Shown: piece by piece, positions 26,134-37,800 of the stretch
Layout: every line of letters begins with the position of its first letter
How positions within the stretch are numbered: position 1 is the stretch's first letter
From: Prunella strophiata
Taxonomy: Eukaryota > Chordata > Aves > Passeriformes > Prunellidae
Direction: 5' to 3'
Length of the DNA: 64,000 bases
Assembly: GCA_036583965.1 (NCBI GenBank)
Contig: JAZBQD010000027.1
Location: 26,543,001 to 26,607,000 of the forward strand
Notes under the pieces: model-generated
What the model was told of the DNA's origin: nothing
The model's input: the letters and a program-made list of their open reading frames with translations, nothing else
Databases searched by the model: none
Program-made: the position numbers and the translations under genes

Positions 26134-26604
26134 TGTGTTTTTCACAGAAATATGTCTAGTTTTCTAGTAGCTAAAAGTTTTATATCACTTCTTTAAATGT
26201 TTCCCATACAAAACCATTACACCTGGTCATCCCAGGGGCTGGCAAAGGGTGACCCCAGCAGTGTCTGGCCACCACTGGAACCTCCCCAGCAGCAGCCATG
26301 GCAGCATTTGGCTGTCCCAAGCATTTGGAGGTCCCAAGGCAGCAGCCAGAGCTGTGCTTTCAGCTGTAGACCCCTGCTAACTCTTTCAGCTTCCCAGCAG
26401 AAAGGGCTGCAAAAACCTGGATGGGCTCAGGGGTTTTTGCTGTTACTTATGTAACAAGATCACTTGTTTGCTTCTCCTCCTGCTCTTCTCTCCCTCCTGC
26501 CCCGGGCACCTGGGACACACCGCTGGTCCTTTCTCCTCCCGTTCAGACTGGGGATGCTCTTTGGTACCAGGCAGTCAGCCCCATCTGCTGGCTGCTATGG
26601 AAAT

Positions 26605-26820
26605 CCGGGAAACTCCAGGGGAAATTTAGGTTGGATCTTAGGAAAAAGTGTGATAAAATACTGGAAAGTACTGGCCTGGGAGGTGGTGGAGTCACCATCC
26701 CCGGGTGTGTTTAAAAAAGGATTGGTTGTGGCATTCGGTGCCGTGGTTTAATTGAGGTGGTGTTAGGGCATGGGTCAGACTTGATGATCTTAAAGATCTC
26801 TTCCAACCCAGTGATTCTCC
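26605..26820 (+). mobile_element. CR1 LINE 3' fragment
   Basis: The block has the typical CR1 tail: TTTAGGTTGGAT, a GGTGGTGGAGTC segment, TTGAGGTGGTGTT, then GACTTGATGATCTTAAAG, CTTCCAACCC and GTGATTCT. It is a 5'-truncated copy without a reverse-transcriptase frame. It ends about 120 bp from the SELE polyadenylation signal. Confidence 0.85.
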
Positions 26821-26939
26821 AATAATGGACAGCCTTGCTTTTAGCCAGTCTTCTCCCTACCCTCACATTCTTCTGTTGAAGCCAGAAGTCACAGGGCTGA
26901 CCCAAATAATTTAAATTATTCACATTTACAAATAGAGAG

Positions 26940-28015
26940 TGTTAAATTGAAAACATTTTATTTTAAAAAATGTTACAAAGAGGACAATACATATCAGGTT
27001 AAATGAGACATTTTTAATTTATAATCATAACTTAAACATAAATTAAGAGAGAGTCTCATTTGAAGACTTTTAACAGCTCAAAAAAAATCATATTTTTAAT
27101 ACATAAACATACAAATCTCAGTCTTCCATTTCATTCATAAACATTATGCAGGCATGCAATCCTTACAAACACTTCCAATTTATTTTCAAATAAATTCTGA
27201 TCAATTGATCAACAGCCACACACCTACTCAAGAAGAAGTATTTTACAGCACATGTACAGTTAAGAGCACAGAAATATCCACAGTAAAAGCTGCTCAAATA
27301 AATACATATGTATATACACATATTACAGAACAGAATCCCACAGGGATGAGATAATTTCAGATCTACCTGCTGTGTTCAGAAACCAGAGTACCCTGTGTAA
27401 GCACCATGGTTCCTAGTGCTGTTATAGTTTTTAAAAAAAAAGCATCTAAGTTTTCTGGGATATGCAGCAGGAACCCAAATAATTGCCCATGTCACTGCAG
27501 GCATATCTATTGACCGGGACATTGACAAATAAACTGACTTCCACAAACCAGATCAATAGTTTCAAAGCTGTTCAGCAAATATTTTTCCATCCTGATTCTT
27601 CTGTTTCTGCAAGCATAACCCCTGTGACTCCAGAGGAGACACCTCCAGCAGTGTAGTTAGTGATGTGAAATAATGCATGTCTTCACCTCACCTGGGTACC
27701 TTTGAGTGGAGCAGAGGAGGAACCAGCCTCCTCTTTAGGCAGCAGTGCAATGTTTACTCACCATCTGGACAGGAGATGGCAAGCTCCCAGTTCAGGATAA
27801 CTACATGGCTGAATGTAGGCAGGATTTGGCCACAAGGCCAGAGTTCTCTGTTTGTCTTCAATGGAAATACCAGACAGCTTGAGTTCAAGATTTCTGAATC
27901 ATACACGAGGTCAATCATCTTGTCAGCAAAAGGTAAAAACATCTGGACAGCTGCTGATTTGCAGGCAGTTTCATTCTCCAGAAATCTGAGACCTAAGTGA
28001 AGGTGGCTGCAATTC
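26940..28015 (-). other. SELE: SELE 3' UTR exon with AU-rich elements
   Basis: An acceptor (CTCTCCACAG) on the minus strand opens this exon at 28015. The mRNA carries five AUUUA pentamers, seen as TAAAT on the plus strand at 26943, 27000, 27039, 27191 and 27299. They cluster in the last 370 nt. AU-rich elements are known in mammalian SELE mRNA, where they speed decay after cytokine induction. The exon is joined to a donor at 28375, 14 nt after the stop codon. Confidence 0.65.
26957..26962 (-). terminator. SELE: SELE polyadenylation signal
   Basis: AATAAA on the minus strand, about 1.05 kb into the inferred last exon. Cleavage is expected around 26935-26945. Confidence 0.65.
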
Positions 28016-28388
28016 CTGTGGAGAGAACAAAATTCCTCCATAAATCACAAAACTGGCAGAGATTTGTGTTTGCTCTCATCTCAGAGGAATTTTGTATGCA
28101 GCAGGTAGCAGAACTGCACAGAATTGTTCCTAATACCATTTGCAGCTGGGCAGAATGCTAAGCACAATCATCCTTCAGGAGCTGAACAACCATTTCTACA
28201 GCAATAAATCCATCAGTCTTGTTAGGAACTTCCATGCAATGCCAAGATGCATATTAGGTGTCCCAAAGCACATATTGCTGTGTCAGCAACTGTACAGCAA
28301 TTAGCAGCTCTGATTGATTGCTTGTGTGATTAAAAGGAAGAGAATTTGTGAGTGAAGCCATCACATGTGCTTACCTGAAACACCTGAG

Positions 28389-31300
28389 TTACACATTCTC
28401 GCCAGCACTTTGGAAACTACCTTCACTGGCTATTTCCTGCCAGTTCCTATAAAACAAAAAGTGAAAAGTACTTTAGTGACAACAGGTTTTTATCAAATGG
28501 ATTTTAGCAAAGTGATGGCAGGGTTTTTTTCATGTTGCTTTTCGAGACACAACTTACCTGAAAGGAATAAACTTCTTTGCTGCAAGAAGAATAAGAAAAA
28601 GAATTAGTATTTCAACACAAAAGCCCTAATTTTTGTTGTCTAAATATTTGGGGTTTACAATTTTTTTTCCTTTCTCCACCCTGGCCATCCAAAAGCCAGA
28701 CAAGGCATACATAGAGGGTTCTCAAAAATAATTTTGGAATTTATCTAAGTATGGGAATTACCACTTTCTCAACAAGCAAGGTATAGGGCTTTGGAGGTTT
28801 GGGTTTATTTTTTTTCCCTCCACTGAAGATTTTTCAGGAAGATAAATGAAGCAGTGGAGCCAGAGCAAATGCTCACCTTTTCTCCGGAAGCGCCTTGCAA
28901 GCCAAAGGAGGAATGATGCTGTGGAGAGCAGAGAGGCAGAAGTGGCTGCTATGCCCACAGAGATGTAGCTGGCTTGGTCAGAGGCTGAAAGGATGAAAAG
29001 ATTTCAGTGAGGTCAAGTGGCACAGGTGGTCTTTGAAGCCCTCTCTCCTTTTTCCCTTTCCTCGTGTTCTTCAAGAGGAACCAGAAGTGCAGCTTGTAAC
29101 ACTTAAAGTTTTCTCTTGCTGAAAGAGGACAGTTCCTGTACACAAGGTAAAAAGCTGAATACTAAAAATTACCCCATCCATTGCCAAAATAATGGCAAGG
29201 CAAGAAACTCCCTTCACCATGGTCTGTCTCTAACCTCCAGTCTTGCATAGCAATTTGTGCTCCTCTTATTTTTCATGCTGCAGTTCATATTTTAACTCCC
29301 TGTGTGCTATCTTCCTGCTGAGACCAATGAAATTATTCAAGGATCTAAATTCTGCTCAAGCAAATGAAAGTGGAATTGAGCTTTTAGGACCTCAAGTAAA
29401 AGCATTCCAGGCAGGCCAGGGGTGTTCCAGCTGAGGACAGAGCTCTTACTGCCGTGAATGAGAGGCAAAGCTGAGCTTTCTGTCCTTTGAAATTACAGCC
29501 TCTGAGAGAAAAGCTCTGTGAGGTCTTTTGGCTGAGGAGTTCATCCAAGAAACTATCACACCAAATCAAAAAACCTATAAGATTTTCCACTGAAAACCAG
29601 ACCTATGAGTGCAGATTTCCCCACAAGGTTCTGTTTCTCTAGAAAAGCTTTCATCTCTATTCACAAGCTTGTTGTGAGAAATATTTATTTTGTTTAAAAA
29701 CCAAACAGAAAGAACTGAAATCTGATTGCAGGGGGTTTTGTATATATATGTATATGTAAGAAATCAGCATTTTCCACAAAGATATTTTAGGATGTTTCCC
29801 CTCTTCTATTTTCAAGCATAATGAGTGATTTTGTTGGACTTTTGAATTCATGAACTTTCCTACAAGTTCTAGCTCACTGGTTGCTATTACCACCACTACC
29901 ACCCTTCTACACCTCATCTGACTAAAAATGCAGTGCCACCTCTGTGTGGCTGCTCACAAAGTACCTTCACATGTGGGCAGGCTGGCACTCCAGTTTCCTG
30001 AGTGGCTGCACTCAAGAACACGAGAGCCATTGAGAGTCCATCCTTCAAGGCAGCTGAAGTGGCAGGAGGTGTTGTAGGTGAACATCCCAGCCCCGTGGGA
30101 GCAATCCATGGAGCCTTTCTCAGGAGAGCTCAGTGGCTCACACTGGATGACTGAAACACAAAAAGATGTGATTAGTCCTGCTGTAGAGCAGTGAAGTAGG
30201 CAAGAAAAAAAAAAAAAATCAAGAGGTTCCAAGCAAACAAATAGTGAAATTTCTGTATAATTTCCCATGTTTTGCTTGCACGTAATTTTTTTTTTGCAGA
30301 AGAACACAACTGGAACAACTAAGGGCTTTCCTGTCTTTGGCCCAATTTTTTGCACTAGTAGATGCACAAATTATTTTCAAATTCATTTGACTTTGGGATG
30401 GGAGCTGCTCAGAGCCATGAGTAGGCATTCCAAGGTACAGCTGAAAACATGGGAGCACAGAGTTTAGTTTGGAGCCAGGGCCCTACAGAAATATGGATTT
30501 CTATGTGTTCCCCAGTGACCAGAAAACTGCAATTTCCAACAGCCTTACCTTTGCATTTGGGCACTGGCTGTGACCAGTGTCCCTGTGCCGTGCACTCCGT
30601 GCTGGGGGAGCCCTCCAGCACAAATCCCTCAGGGCACTGGAAATCACAGCGTGAGCCAGAGGTGAGCTCTGCAGGAGCGCGGTCACAGCTCACGGAGCCT
30701 TCTGCTGGCCGCGGGACAGCCTCGCACCTCACAGCTGCAGCACAAGGAGCACAGCAGCAATCAGCACGGGTGCTCCAGGACAGCAGCACCGCAATCCTGA
30801 CAGCCCTGGGGGCTCAGGTGAGCAGGGATAAGGAAGTTACCTGCACACGTTGGCTGCTGCCTGTCCCAGGCCCCTGAAGAGCCGCACTGCAGTGTAGCTG
30901 GTCCTGTCAGGGTAAATCCTTCCTCACAGGTGAACTCACACGTGGTTCCCCAGGTGAGCTGCACAGAGGGATGGGAGCAGTTCACAGCCCCGTGGACAGG
31001 CATTTCCAAGGCAGGGCAGGTCACAGCTGAAAGGCACAAGAGACAGCACAGAGCTTAGCTTGGAGTAGGTCAGGATAAACAAACACTCTTGTAGGAGCTG
31101 GCAAGAAGACATGCCCTGCCTGGAGCTGTCCCCTAGAGAGCCATCATACCTCCCTTGGGACCTAGCAGTGTCTCAGAAACAAGAGTTCAGCAGGTTGCAC
31201 AGTGCAGCCAGAACCCTTAAATCTGCACCCAGAGATACAAGTCATCCTGGGAATGGCTCCAGATTACTCTCCACCCTGGACTGCATAAACTGACACTTGC

Positions 31301-34264
31301 TCTCATTTGGGGTTTAAGGAATAAAGAATCCCAGCCAGAACACTCCACTCTAAAAGTGTGTTATTGTGGATGTTGGGGGACACTGCCCCAGAGTGTTGTT
31401 TGTCACCCTGCACTGCTGTTTCCTCATTAATACACGAGGCTAAATGACCCCACCTTGGGATCTGCTTATGAAAAGTGGTGGGGATGAATGCTACTCTTTG
31501 ATTACATCTGATTGAGAAAGTCTTTTCAGATTCTTCCAACTTTAACTGATGGTTTCCAGCCCAGCAAGTCTTACCTTTGCATTTGGGCACTGGCTGTGAC
31601 CAGTGTCCCTGTGCCGTGCACTCCGTGCTGGGGGAGCCCTCCAGCACAAATCCCTCAGGGCACTGGAAATCACAGCGTGAGCCAGAGGTGAGCTCTGCAG
31701 GAGCGCGGTCACAGCTCACCGAGCCTTCTGCTGGCCACGGGACAGCCTCGCACCTCACAGCTGCAGCACAAGGAGCACAGCAGCAATCAGCACGAGTGCT
31801 CTAGGACAGCAGCACTGCAATCCTGACAGCCCTGGGGGCTCAGGTGAGCAGGGATAAGGAAGTTACCTGCACACGTTGGCTGCTGCCTGTCCCAGGTCCC
31901 TGAAGAGCCACACTGCAGTGTAGCTGGTCCTGTCAGGGTAAATCCTTCCTCACAGGTGAACTCACACGTGGTTCCCCAGGTGAGCTGCACAGAGGGATGG
32001 GAGCAGTTCACAGCCCCGTGGACAGGCATTTCCAAGGCAGGGCAGGTCACAGCTGAAAGGCACAAGCACAGGGCTTAGCTTGCAACAAACCATTAAAAGT
32101 TTTTTTTTCTTTTCTGAAACTTAGCAACACACCCACTAAACAGGAGCAGCTTTAGAAAAGGGTCTACTATGCCACCATCTCAGAAAGCAGACAGAAGGGG
32201 AAATATTTTAAAATGGGAAACTGGCTCTTCTTTAAAATCTTGAAACTGGCAAGACTGTTAATTCATCTGCAGCTCATGACCGCAACTATTTACAATCCCA
32301 AATCTCCCTATTTTGACTGCTGCTGGGTGACCTTTGTTGCTTTCATTTGCTTAGAAACTGTCTCATTCTAAGCCAAACACCTCAGAAAATGATTCCTACA
32401 GTCAGGAGTAACTGGCCTGTTGAGAGCAGTCTCACAGCTAGGTCATCTCAATTCCTTGTTTCCACCTCAGATTTGGAAAAGTCTTTCCTTGCAAGGAACA
32501 AGGCCAGAATATTCATCCTACTCATTTCACTTCCTCAGGATCAGAGACCTGTGTGCTGAAATAAAATAGCACCTACACCACGTAATGTGTTACAGACTTT
32601 CATTTGTACCTACTGCCAGAGCAGCACTGAGGTGTACAGGGCCATGTACAATGCAGAAAGCTCACCTTTGCATGCTGCAAGGGGGGCAGACCAGATCCCA
32701 GAAGAGCTGCAGTGAACAGATTCCAGTGCAGTCAGCTCATAGCCCTCCTCACACTGAACTTTGCAGGACGAGTTGTAGCTGAAGTCCCCCAATGGATGGT
32801 GGCACTCAAGGCTCCCATGGTCAGGTTTCTTTAGTGGATCACAACTCTTAACTTCAAAGAAGCACAAGAAGGTACACAGTCAGTCTCTTTGGCTGAGCAG
32901 CTAAACTAAGAAGCCAAACTGAACACTAAGGTAGCATGAGTTGGTCAAAAAGCAGGATGAAATAATCTTACCAAATTCACACTCAGGCCCATAGAAGCCA
33001 GGGTTGCAATGGCAGGTGTGGTTGTTGATAGTCTCTATGCATTCTCCATGGCCACTGCAGAGAGATGGGTTGCAAGAAGCTGGGGGAAAAAAAAAAATAA
33101 AGCAAATTATGAAAGAATCAACAACAGCCACTAAGAAAACCTGGCTAGCACTTTGTTTATCTTTCTGACACTAAACAAGCCTTTTGTATAGCAAAAGAAA
33201 ATCAGAGGGTTTGGTATTTAGGATTATCCTGTCACTTCACAGAAGGATTTCTGAAATGCACACCTTTTACAGACTAGCTCACAGTAAAAGGATTCTGCTG
33301 GATGGGAACTCCAAGACTACTTGTTCTGAGGTAAATATTAGATGAAGTCAAACAACTCATCCCAGCCACCACCTCAGCTCCCAGGGTCACACTGGAATGA
33401 CCTTTATCATGCCATACCTGTGTAGCACAAGGCAACCTTCTTCTTCTCACACTGCTCATCATTCCACTTGCCATCATCCTTCCCTCTTTTGATGTAGATC
33501 TCAACACAGTCCTCGTTGTTCCCTTTGCCATTTGGCTCCCCTGAAGCCCAGTTTCTTGCTTCTTCTGTCAGTTGTTTGTTAGTTCCAGTCCAGGTCCACA
33601 CATCATTAATTTTTCTGATTCCAATCCAGTAGTAACCCGGGTTGAAGGGTAAGAAGGCATTGAGATGCTTGATTTCCTCCTTGTTCTGGATGGCAACCAG
33701 GTTAGTATACTTCTTTCTGCACCACAGTTCTGCTTCCCTGTAGGTCATGTTTGTGTCTGAGTAATGGTATGTCCACCCATTCACCCCCTGCAGCACTGTA
33801 AGTCCTAGAATGAGAAGATATCCAAAAGTTGGTGTCTGACTTCTCCCCTCCTGTCTCTCTAGAAGAGGACATTTAAGCTCTATAAATACTGCAAACTTGT
33901 CAGTATCTGAAAAAATGTATAAAAACTAGTGGTAATTATTTTATAAACTGTCACCTGGCAAGCTTCAAACCAGGCAAGTCACCTTCAAGTACAGCCTGTG
34001 AAACTATGTCTGATTACACAAAGCTTTGAGACTTATAGGAGCCAATTATGGCTTTGACAGGCAAGCAGGGGAAACATGCCATTGCATCCAGAGGTTTTTC
34101 TGTGTGAACACAGCCTCAGGTTAATTAGGGCAGGTTCAAAAATTCTCTTTGATGCTGAGCTCAAAGAGAACAGTCACACCAATACTGCCATCCCACTAGT
34201 TCTCTACACAGAGAAATACACACTTACCATAGGTAAGAAGAGATAGGAACTGCAAGCAAATCAT
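28389..34264 (-). CDS. SELE: E-selectin (SELE), complete, 611 aa, 12 coding exons
   Basis: E-selectin is an endothelial surface lectin that binds sialyl-Lewis x ligands to slow leukocytes. Coding exons on the minus strand: 34264-34228, 33804-33418, 33079-32972, 32851-32666, 32052-31867, 31760-31575, 31026-30841, 30734-30549, 30150-29965, 28984-28877, 28579-28558, 28446-28389. All internal junctions are phase 1 with GT-AG sites until the tail. Domains in order are a signal peptide (start [10 protein letters not shown]), a C-type lectin with WIGIRK, GEPNG, EIYIKR and WNDEQC, one EGF repeat, six CCP domains of exactly 186 nt each, a transmembrane segment and a tail. Ligand residues equivalent to Glu80, Asn82, Tyr94, Arg97, Asn105, Asp106 and Glu107 are present; position 83 is Gly rather than Asn. 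Human SELE is 610 aa, also with six CCPs. NKEEI, VEIYIKR and the tail motif AKKF favour SELE over SELP or SELL. The tail end beyond SEGSFQ differs from mammals. Confidence 0.93.
30544..31065 (-). repeat. SELE two-CCP duplicate unit, copy 2 (CCP4-CCP5)
   Basis: This unit holds exons 7 and 8 plus their shared intron. It matches 31570-32085 with only about seven substitutions over roughly 500 bp. Exons and intron are equally similar. Similarity stops just outside the exon ends (at the exon 8 donor on one side and about 40 bp beyond the exon 7 acceptor on the other). Confidence 0.95.
31570..32085 (-). repeat. SELE two-CCP duplicate unit, copy 1 (CCP2-CCP3)
   Basis: This unit holds exons 5 and 6 plus their intron and is the partner of 30544-31065. 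The encoded domains differ at about one residue each (Thr/Ala in CCP2 versus CCP4, Trp/Arg in CCP3 versus CCP5). DNA between the two units is unique, so this is a true tandem pair rather than a simple assembly echo. Confidence 0.95.
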
Positions 34265-34300
34265 GTTTCTGAGAGTTTTCTCTATCTTTTAAGCAGATGG
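34228..34300 (-). other. SELE: SELE exon 2: end of 5' UTR and start codon
   Basis: An acceptor (TTTCTCATAG) places the 5' end of this exon at 34300. It carries 36 nt of leader, the ATG at 34264-34262 and the first 37 coding nucleotides, then the GTAAGTG donor. As in mammalian SELE, the start codon is in the second exon, not the first. Confidence 0.7.
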
Positions 34301-34572
34301 CTATGAGAAAACAAAGAAACACATTTTTAAAAAGCAAATAGTGAGCTGTCAAAATTCCATATAAACTACTGACCATGAAATTTTTGCTACATACTTTTAA
34401 ACAAGTAGAATTTCCACTTCTAAGAAATTATTCATTTTAAAACTGTTTTTAATATCAAGAAGATACTTTAAAATGTCAGCAGCTTTTAAGGAGCATGGAC
34501 ACAGATTTCCAGCTGCCCAATTCTCCTTTAGCTGGGCAGTAAAACAGAATAGCAGAGTTCATCTCTACTCAC

Positions 34573-34675
34573 ATTTTGTAGCTGCAGTGTCCAGGTGACA
34601 GAATTCCTCTGCGCTGCTTCCCAGAGACTGTGCCTAAGTGGATGAACTCAGCCTTGAAAATCAAGTTCAGCTCCA
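34573..34675 (-). other. SELE: SELE non-coding exon 1 (inferred)
   Basis: The exon lies about 25-30 nt downstream of the TATA-like box and ends at a GTGAGT donor (34572-34567). The transcription start is estimated, not seen. Confidence 0.5.
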
Positions 34676-34701
34676 AGTGTCTGGACTCTGTAATGCTCTG
34701 C

Positions 34702-34800
34702 CTTTTATTCCCTCAACTAGCCTGCCCTCCACGAGACGGGAAATTCCGTATGGAAAAAAATTTCCTGGAAAATCCCAGGATCTGGCCCTCCCTCACATCA
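34702..34800 (-). promoter_or_regulatory. SELE: SELE core promoter with TATA-like box and two NF-kB sites
   Basis: On the minus strand the order towards the gene is a kappa-B site GGGATTTTCC (34776-34767), overlapping a STAT-type TTCCTGGAA (34762-34770), then a palindromic kappa-B site GGGAAATTCC (34738-34747), then the TATA-like AATAAAAG (34709-34702). Both kappa-B sites fit GGGRNNYYCC exactly. Mammalian SELE is induced by TNF and IL-1 through clustered NF-kB sites at a similar distance from the TATA box, so this looks like the same cytokine-response module. A CRE-like TGATGTGA is near 34795. Confidence 0.75.
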
Positions 34801-37800
34801 GGACGGATGTTTCCCCTTGCCAGATCAACCCTCCCAGAAAGACACACCTGTGCTGACAGAGTGCCAAGTGCCACATTACAAACTTTTACTGACAGAAACA
34901 CACAATTCCAGGATATCAAGGAGGAGGAGGACAATTAGATTGAATTAAATGCATGAATAAGGAGATTCCAATTTTTCACCTGGCATAATGTTTTGCAGTA
35001 AGGAGGCATCAGTTCTTCCGGTATCTTGGTAGGAAAGGCACCAACACTCAAAGCTGGTTGACCAAGTTGGCGTAAAAATGGGAACTGCAGCACAGGACAA
35101 GCCCTTCCTTATGGATCTCAGCTGTGCAGAGCTCTCATTTGTGGTCAGGTTTGCCAGCCCCAGGATGCTGGAACTCTTCACAATGTATGTTCATCAGTCA
35201 CTTGTAGCAGCCAAGCTTGAAACATGGACCTTGCTTTGAAGAGTCCCTTGGACCATATTCTTCAATGTCCTGATCTCAGTAGAGTTACAGCACCTGAACA
35301 GGTGCATATAGTATTTCAGGTGGAATTCATGCACATTTATTTTGTATACCCTGATTAATTACACTGCTGCATAAAGCTTCACTGTTATGGATGGGATTTA
35401 ATGAGGCTTTAATGCAAAGAACTTTATTTAATGCAAAGGACTCAACAAGTGCTGGCAGCAATAGAAGCCACAGGGTAGCACTCACTTCACATCTGTAAAG
35501 CATAGTTAGAGTTTATACAGTGCATGTTGGAGCTCTGGTTTTGGAGCCTCAGCCTGTTCTTACAGAACAAAAATCAGTGGCTCCTGGATTCCAAGCTAAC
35601 ATCAACTGGTATTGCCCAATTTTTTCACCAAAAGAAAACCCCAACAAACTGTCAAGTAGCCAAAGATCCCTGCCCATCAAAGAAATTATTTCAGAAAAGA
35701 GCATGGAATAAAGAGTATATTCTACAACAGCCTCAATTACTAACAAATCAGGAGAGCTGACTAGAAATTGCAACAAAGTCTTAGAAAGCAAGTTCAGTTA
35801 CTAAAGAGAGTGAGGATTAAAAACAACACACTGAAAACAACACATATTTGTAGGCAGAGGAACACTTTCTAGCAGGTGTGAACTAGCAAAGCTAGAAACA
35901 CAAATGGACAATCAAGAAACTTTGGGAAACTGAGGTTAGATTTTGGCTGGCCTGGACAAGCCTTGCTTAGAAGAACCAGACTTCCTGAGGCTTCCAGGCA
36001 GCATCAGATCAGAGCTGCTGTTTATTCAGACTCTAACTGGGAATGAAAACTCTTCCTGCTTGCCAGCTCTTCTCTGTTAGGAGGCTTTACCACCTGAAGG
36101 ACACAGACAGAAGCTGATATTTTAATGCACCTGTACAGCACAGAACCCTAATTTCAACATTATTCTATTACAAAGTAATGTTAATCTGTCAGTCTTGATA
36201 GGGCAGAGTTGTTGGTTTTGGTTTTTGTTTTTTTTTTTTTTTTCCTAGAACATTGATCAGCTGTTACAACTGTATGCACAGAAGATTTATAGACAATTTC
36301 AGGACAGCTTTTATGCTCCCAGGCGCCAAGAGGCAGAAAATGCTACACCTTTTCCTGGAGATTCCCTTTTCCAAGTCATTGAATGAGCTTCCTACTGGTA
36401 AGCACTCATCCTTCATCATGGCAAAAACTCTGAAGAAAGCTCTGAGGAAGCTCCATCAGAATTCATTTGCCAGTGGAATCTCCGGAGGAAGGAAGAGCTT
36501 ATTTCATAGTTTACAGTAGTCTTCCTTTGCAGGGGCTGTCTGAGACCTCTTGTCTGCAGCAGATAAAGAAAGTCCCACAAAAAAATAACAATACACCAAA
36601 GCCTACAAGCAATATGCTTGTAAAAACTCCAGCCTAAAAAAAGACTGTTTCTTTTTGTTGGCCGTATTCCCTTGTGCATCATTGCCATGGGGCTCTTTTT
36701 GGTTTTTCCCAGGGAATTCTGCTATCCACTGATTATATTCTTATTTCCCTATAATGTACTGGAAGATGCAGGTAAAATTTTCAGGAAAAAAGAAAGCCTG
36801 AAAATCATTCTCAAAACCCCACAATAGAGGTTAAAACCTCATTACTAAAAGTCAAAGGCACTTAAAAACTTCAGGGGGACTGGGATTCCTATGAGCTAAA
36901 GCTCATGTTGGATGCTAAATTCTATTTCTATTTCAGGAAAAATACCTGTGATACAGTTTCTTAGGTTGAAGATAATCAAGCTAAAAATACCATAGAGCCT
37001 GACCTCAGCTGCTTTCTGTGTTACTTATTTATTCTCTTCTCAAAGTTATTTCACATTCATGCTTTTTTACTCTTTTGCCAATTGATTTGGGAATGTAAGA
37101 TCCTCGTTTCTTCTGCTGTACAGAGCTGGATGAAGTTGTTGCTCTCTTCTTATATTACATGAGCACAGACATAGTTCCTTAAAATTAATACAATTCCTCT
37201 CTGCTAGAAAAACAGGAAACTCTAAAGACAAACTTTTAGAAATGCTGAACACTTCTTGTTCCTATGCACTCTGGATTTTAATTTGCACAAGTGAAGGCCC
37301 AGCTTTTTATAGGGAACTCTCCAGATCACCTCTTTTTCCTTACAAACAGAGGTGCATTAACAATTATGTAGCCACAACTAATTTTCAGTTGAAAAGTTGA
37401 AAAGTTGAAGTTGAAAAGTTCACTTAAGAGACCACTATGAGACAAAAAAAGGGTAAGAAAGGGCTATATAAACACATTAGGAATAAAAACAACAAAATCC
37501 AGCCAGGTCTGCCATTTAAAGGACAGCAATTGACAGAGGACATGTCAAATGTCATTTCTTTCTATATAAAGGGAAATTAATATTCACTGCAATGGTGTGG
37601 GGAAAGAGAACAGGTCAGATTATGGAGTGAAGACTATTTAGGTTGGTTACAACCAATCAAGCTACAGTTAAAAGATCCAAACTCACGGTAATTAACTTTG
37701 AGATTATGAGAAAAAAGGTGTAAAAAGGTGGACAAATAGCAAATATTGCCTCTCTGTATCTCAGAAAAGAAGATCAAGGTAATCAGAATCCAAGTCTTCC

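Larger units (their letters stand above)
331..26900. other. Gene-poor region; no supported coding exon
   Basis: I read both strands for selectin domains, other recognisable folds and well-spliced exons and found none. The longest open frames (7116-7817 plus, 15967-16635 plus) have low-complexity Ser/Pro/Gly-rich translations typical of stop-poor GC-rich DNA. What is visible is listed separately: homeodomain-motif clusters, solo LTRs, one CR1 fragment and short microsatellites (for example CA-rich DNA near 2551-2575). In mammals the DNA next to SELE holds SELL and SELP; neither is seen here. Confidence 0.55.

Noticed and set aside
27754..28041. 95-codon minus-strand frame at the SELE 3' end
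   Set aside because: It lies in the inferred 3' UTR, crosses the splice acceptor at 28015, and is unlike any selectin tail. The upstream exon already carries a stop.
36222..36530. Retrocopy with poly(A) tail on the minus strand (poly-T run)
   Set aside because: The adjacent sequence has no recognisable gene similarity and no target-site duplication.
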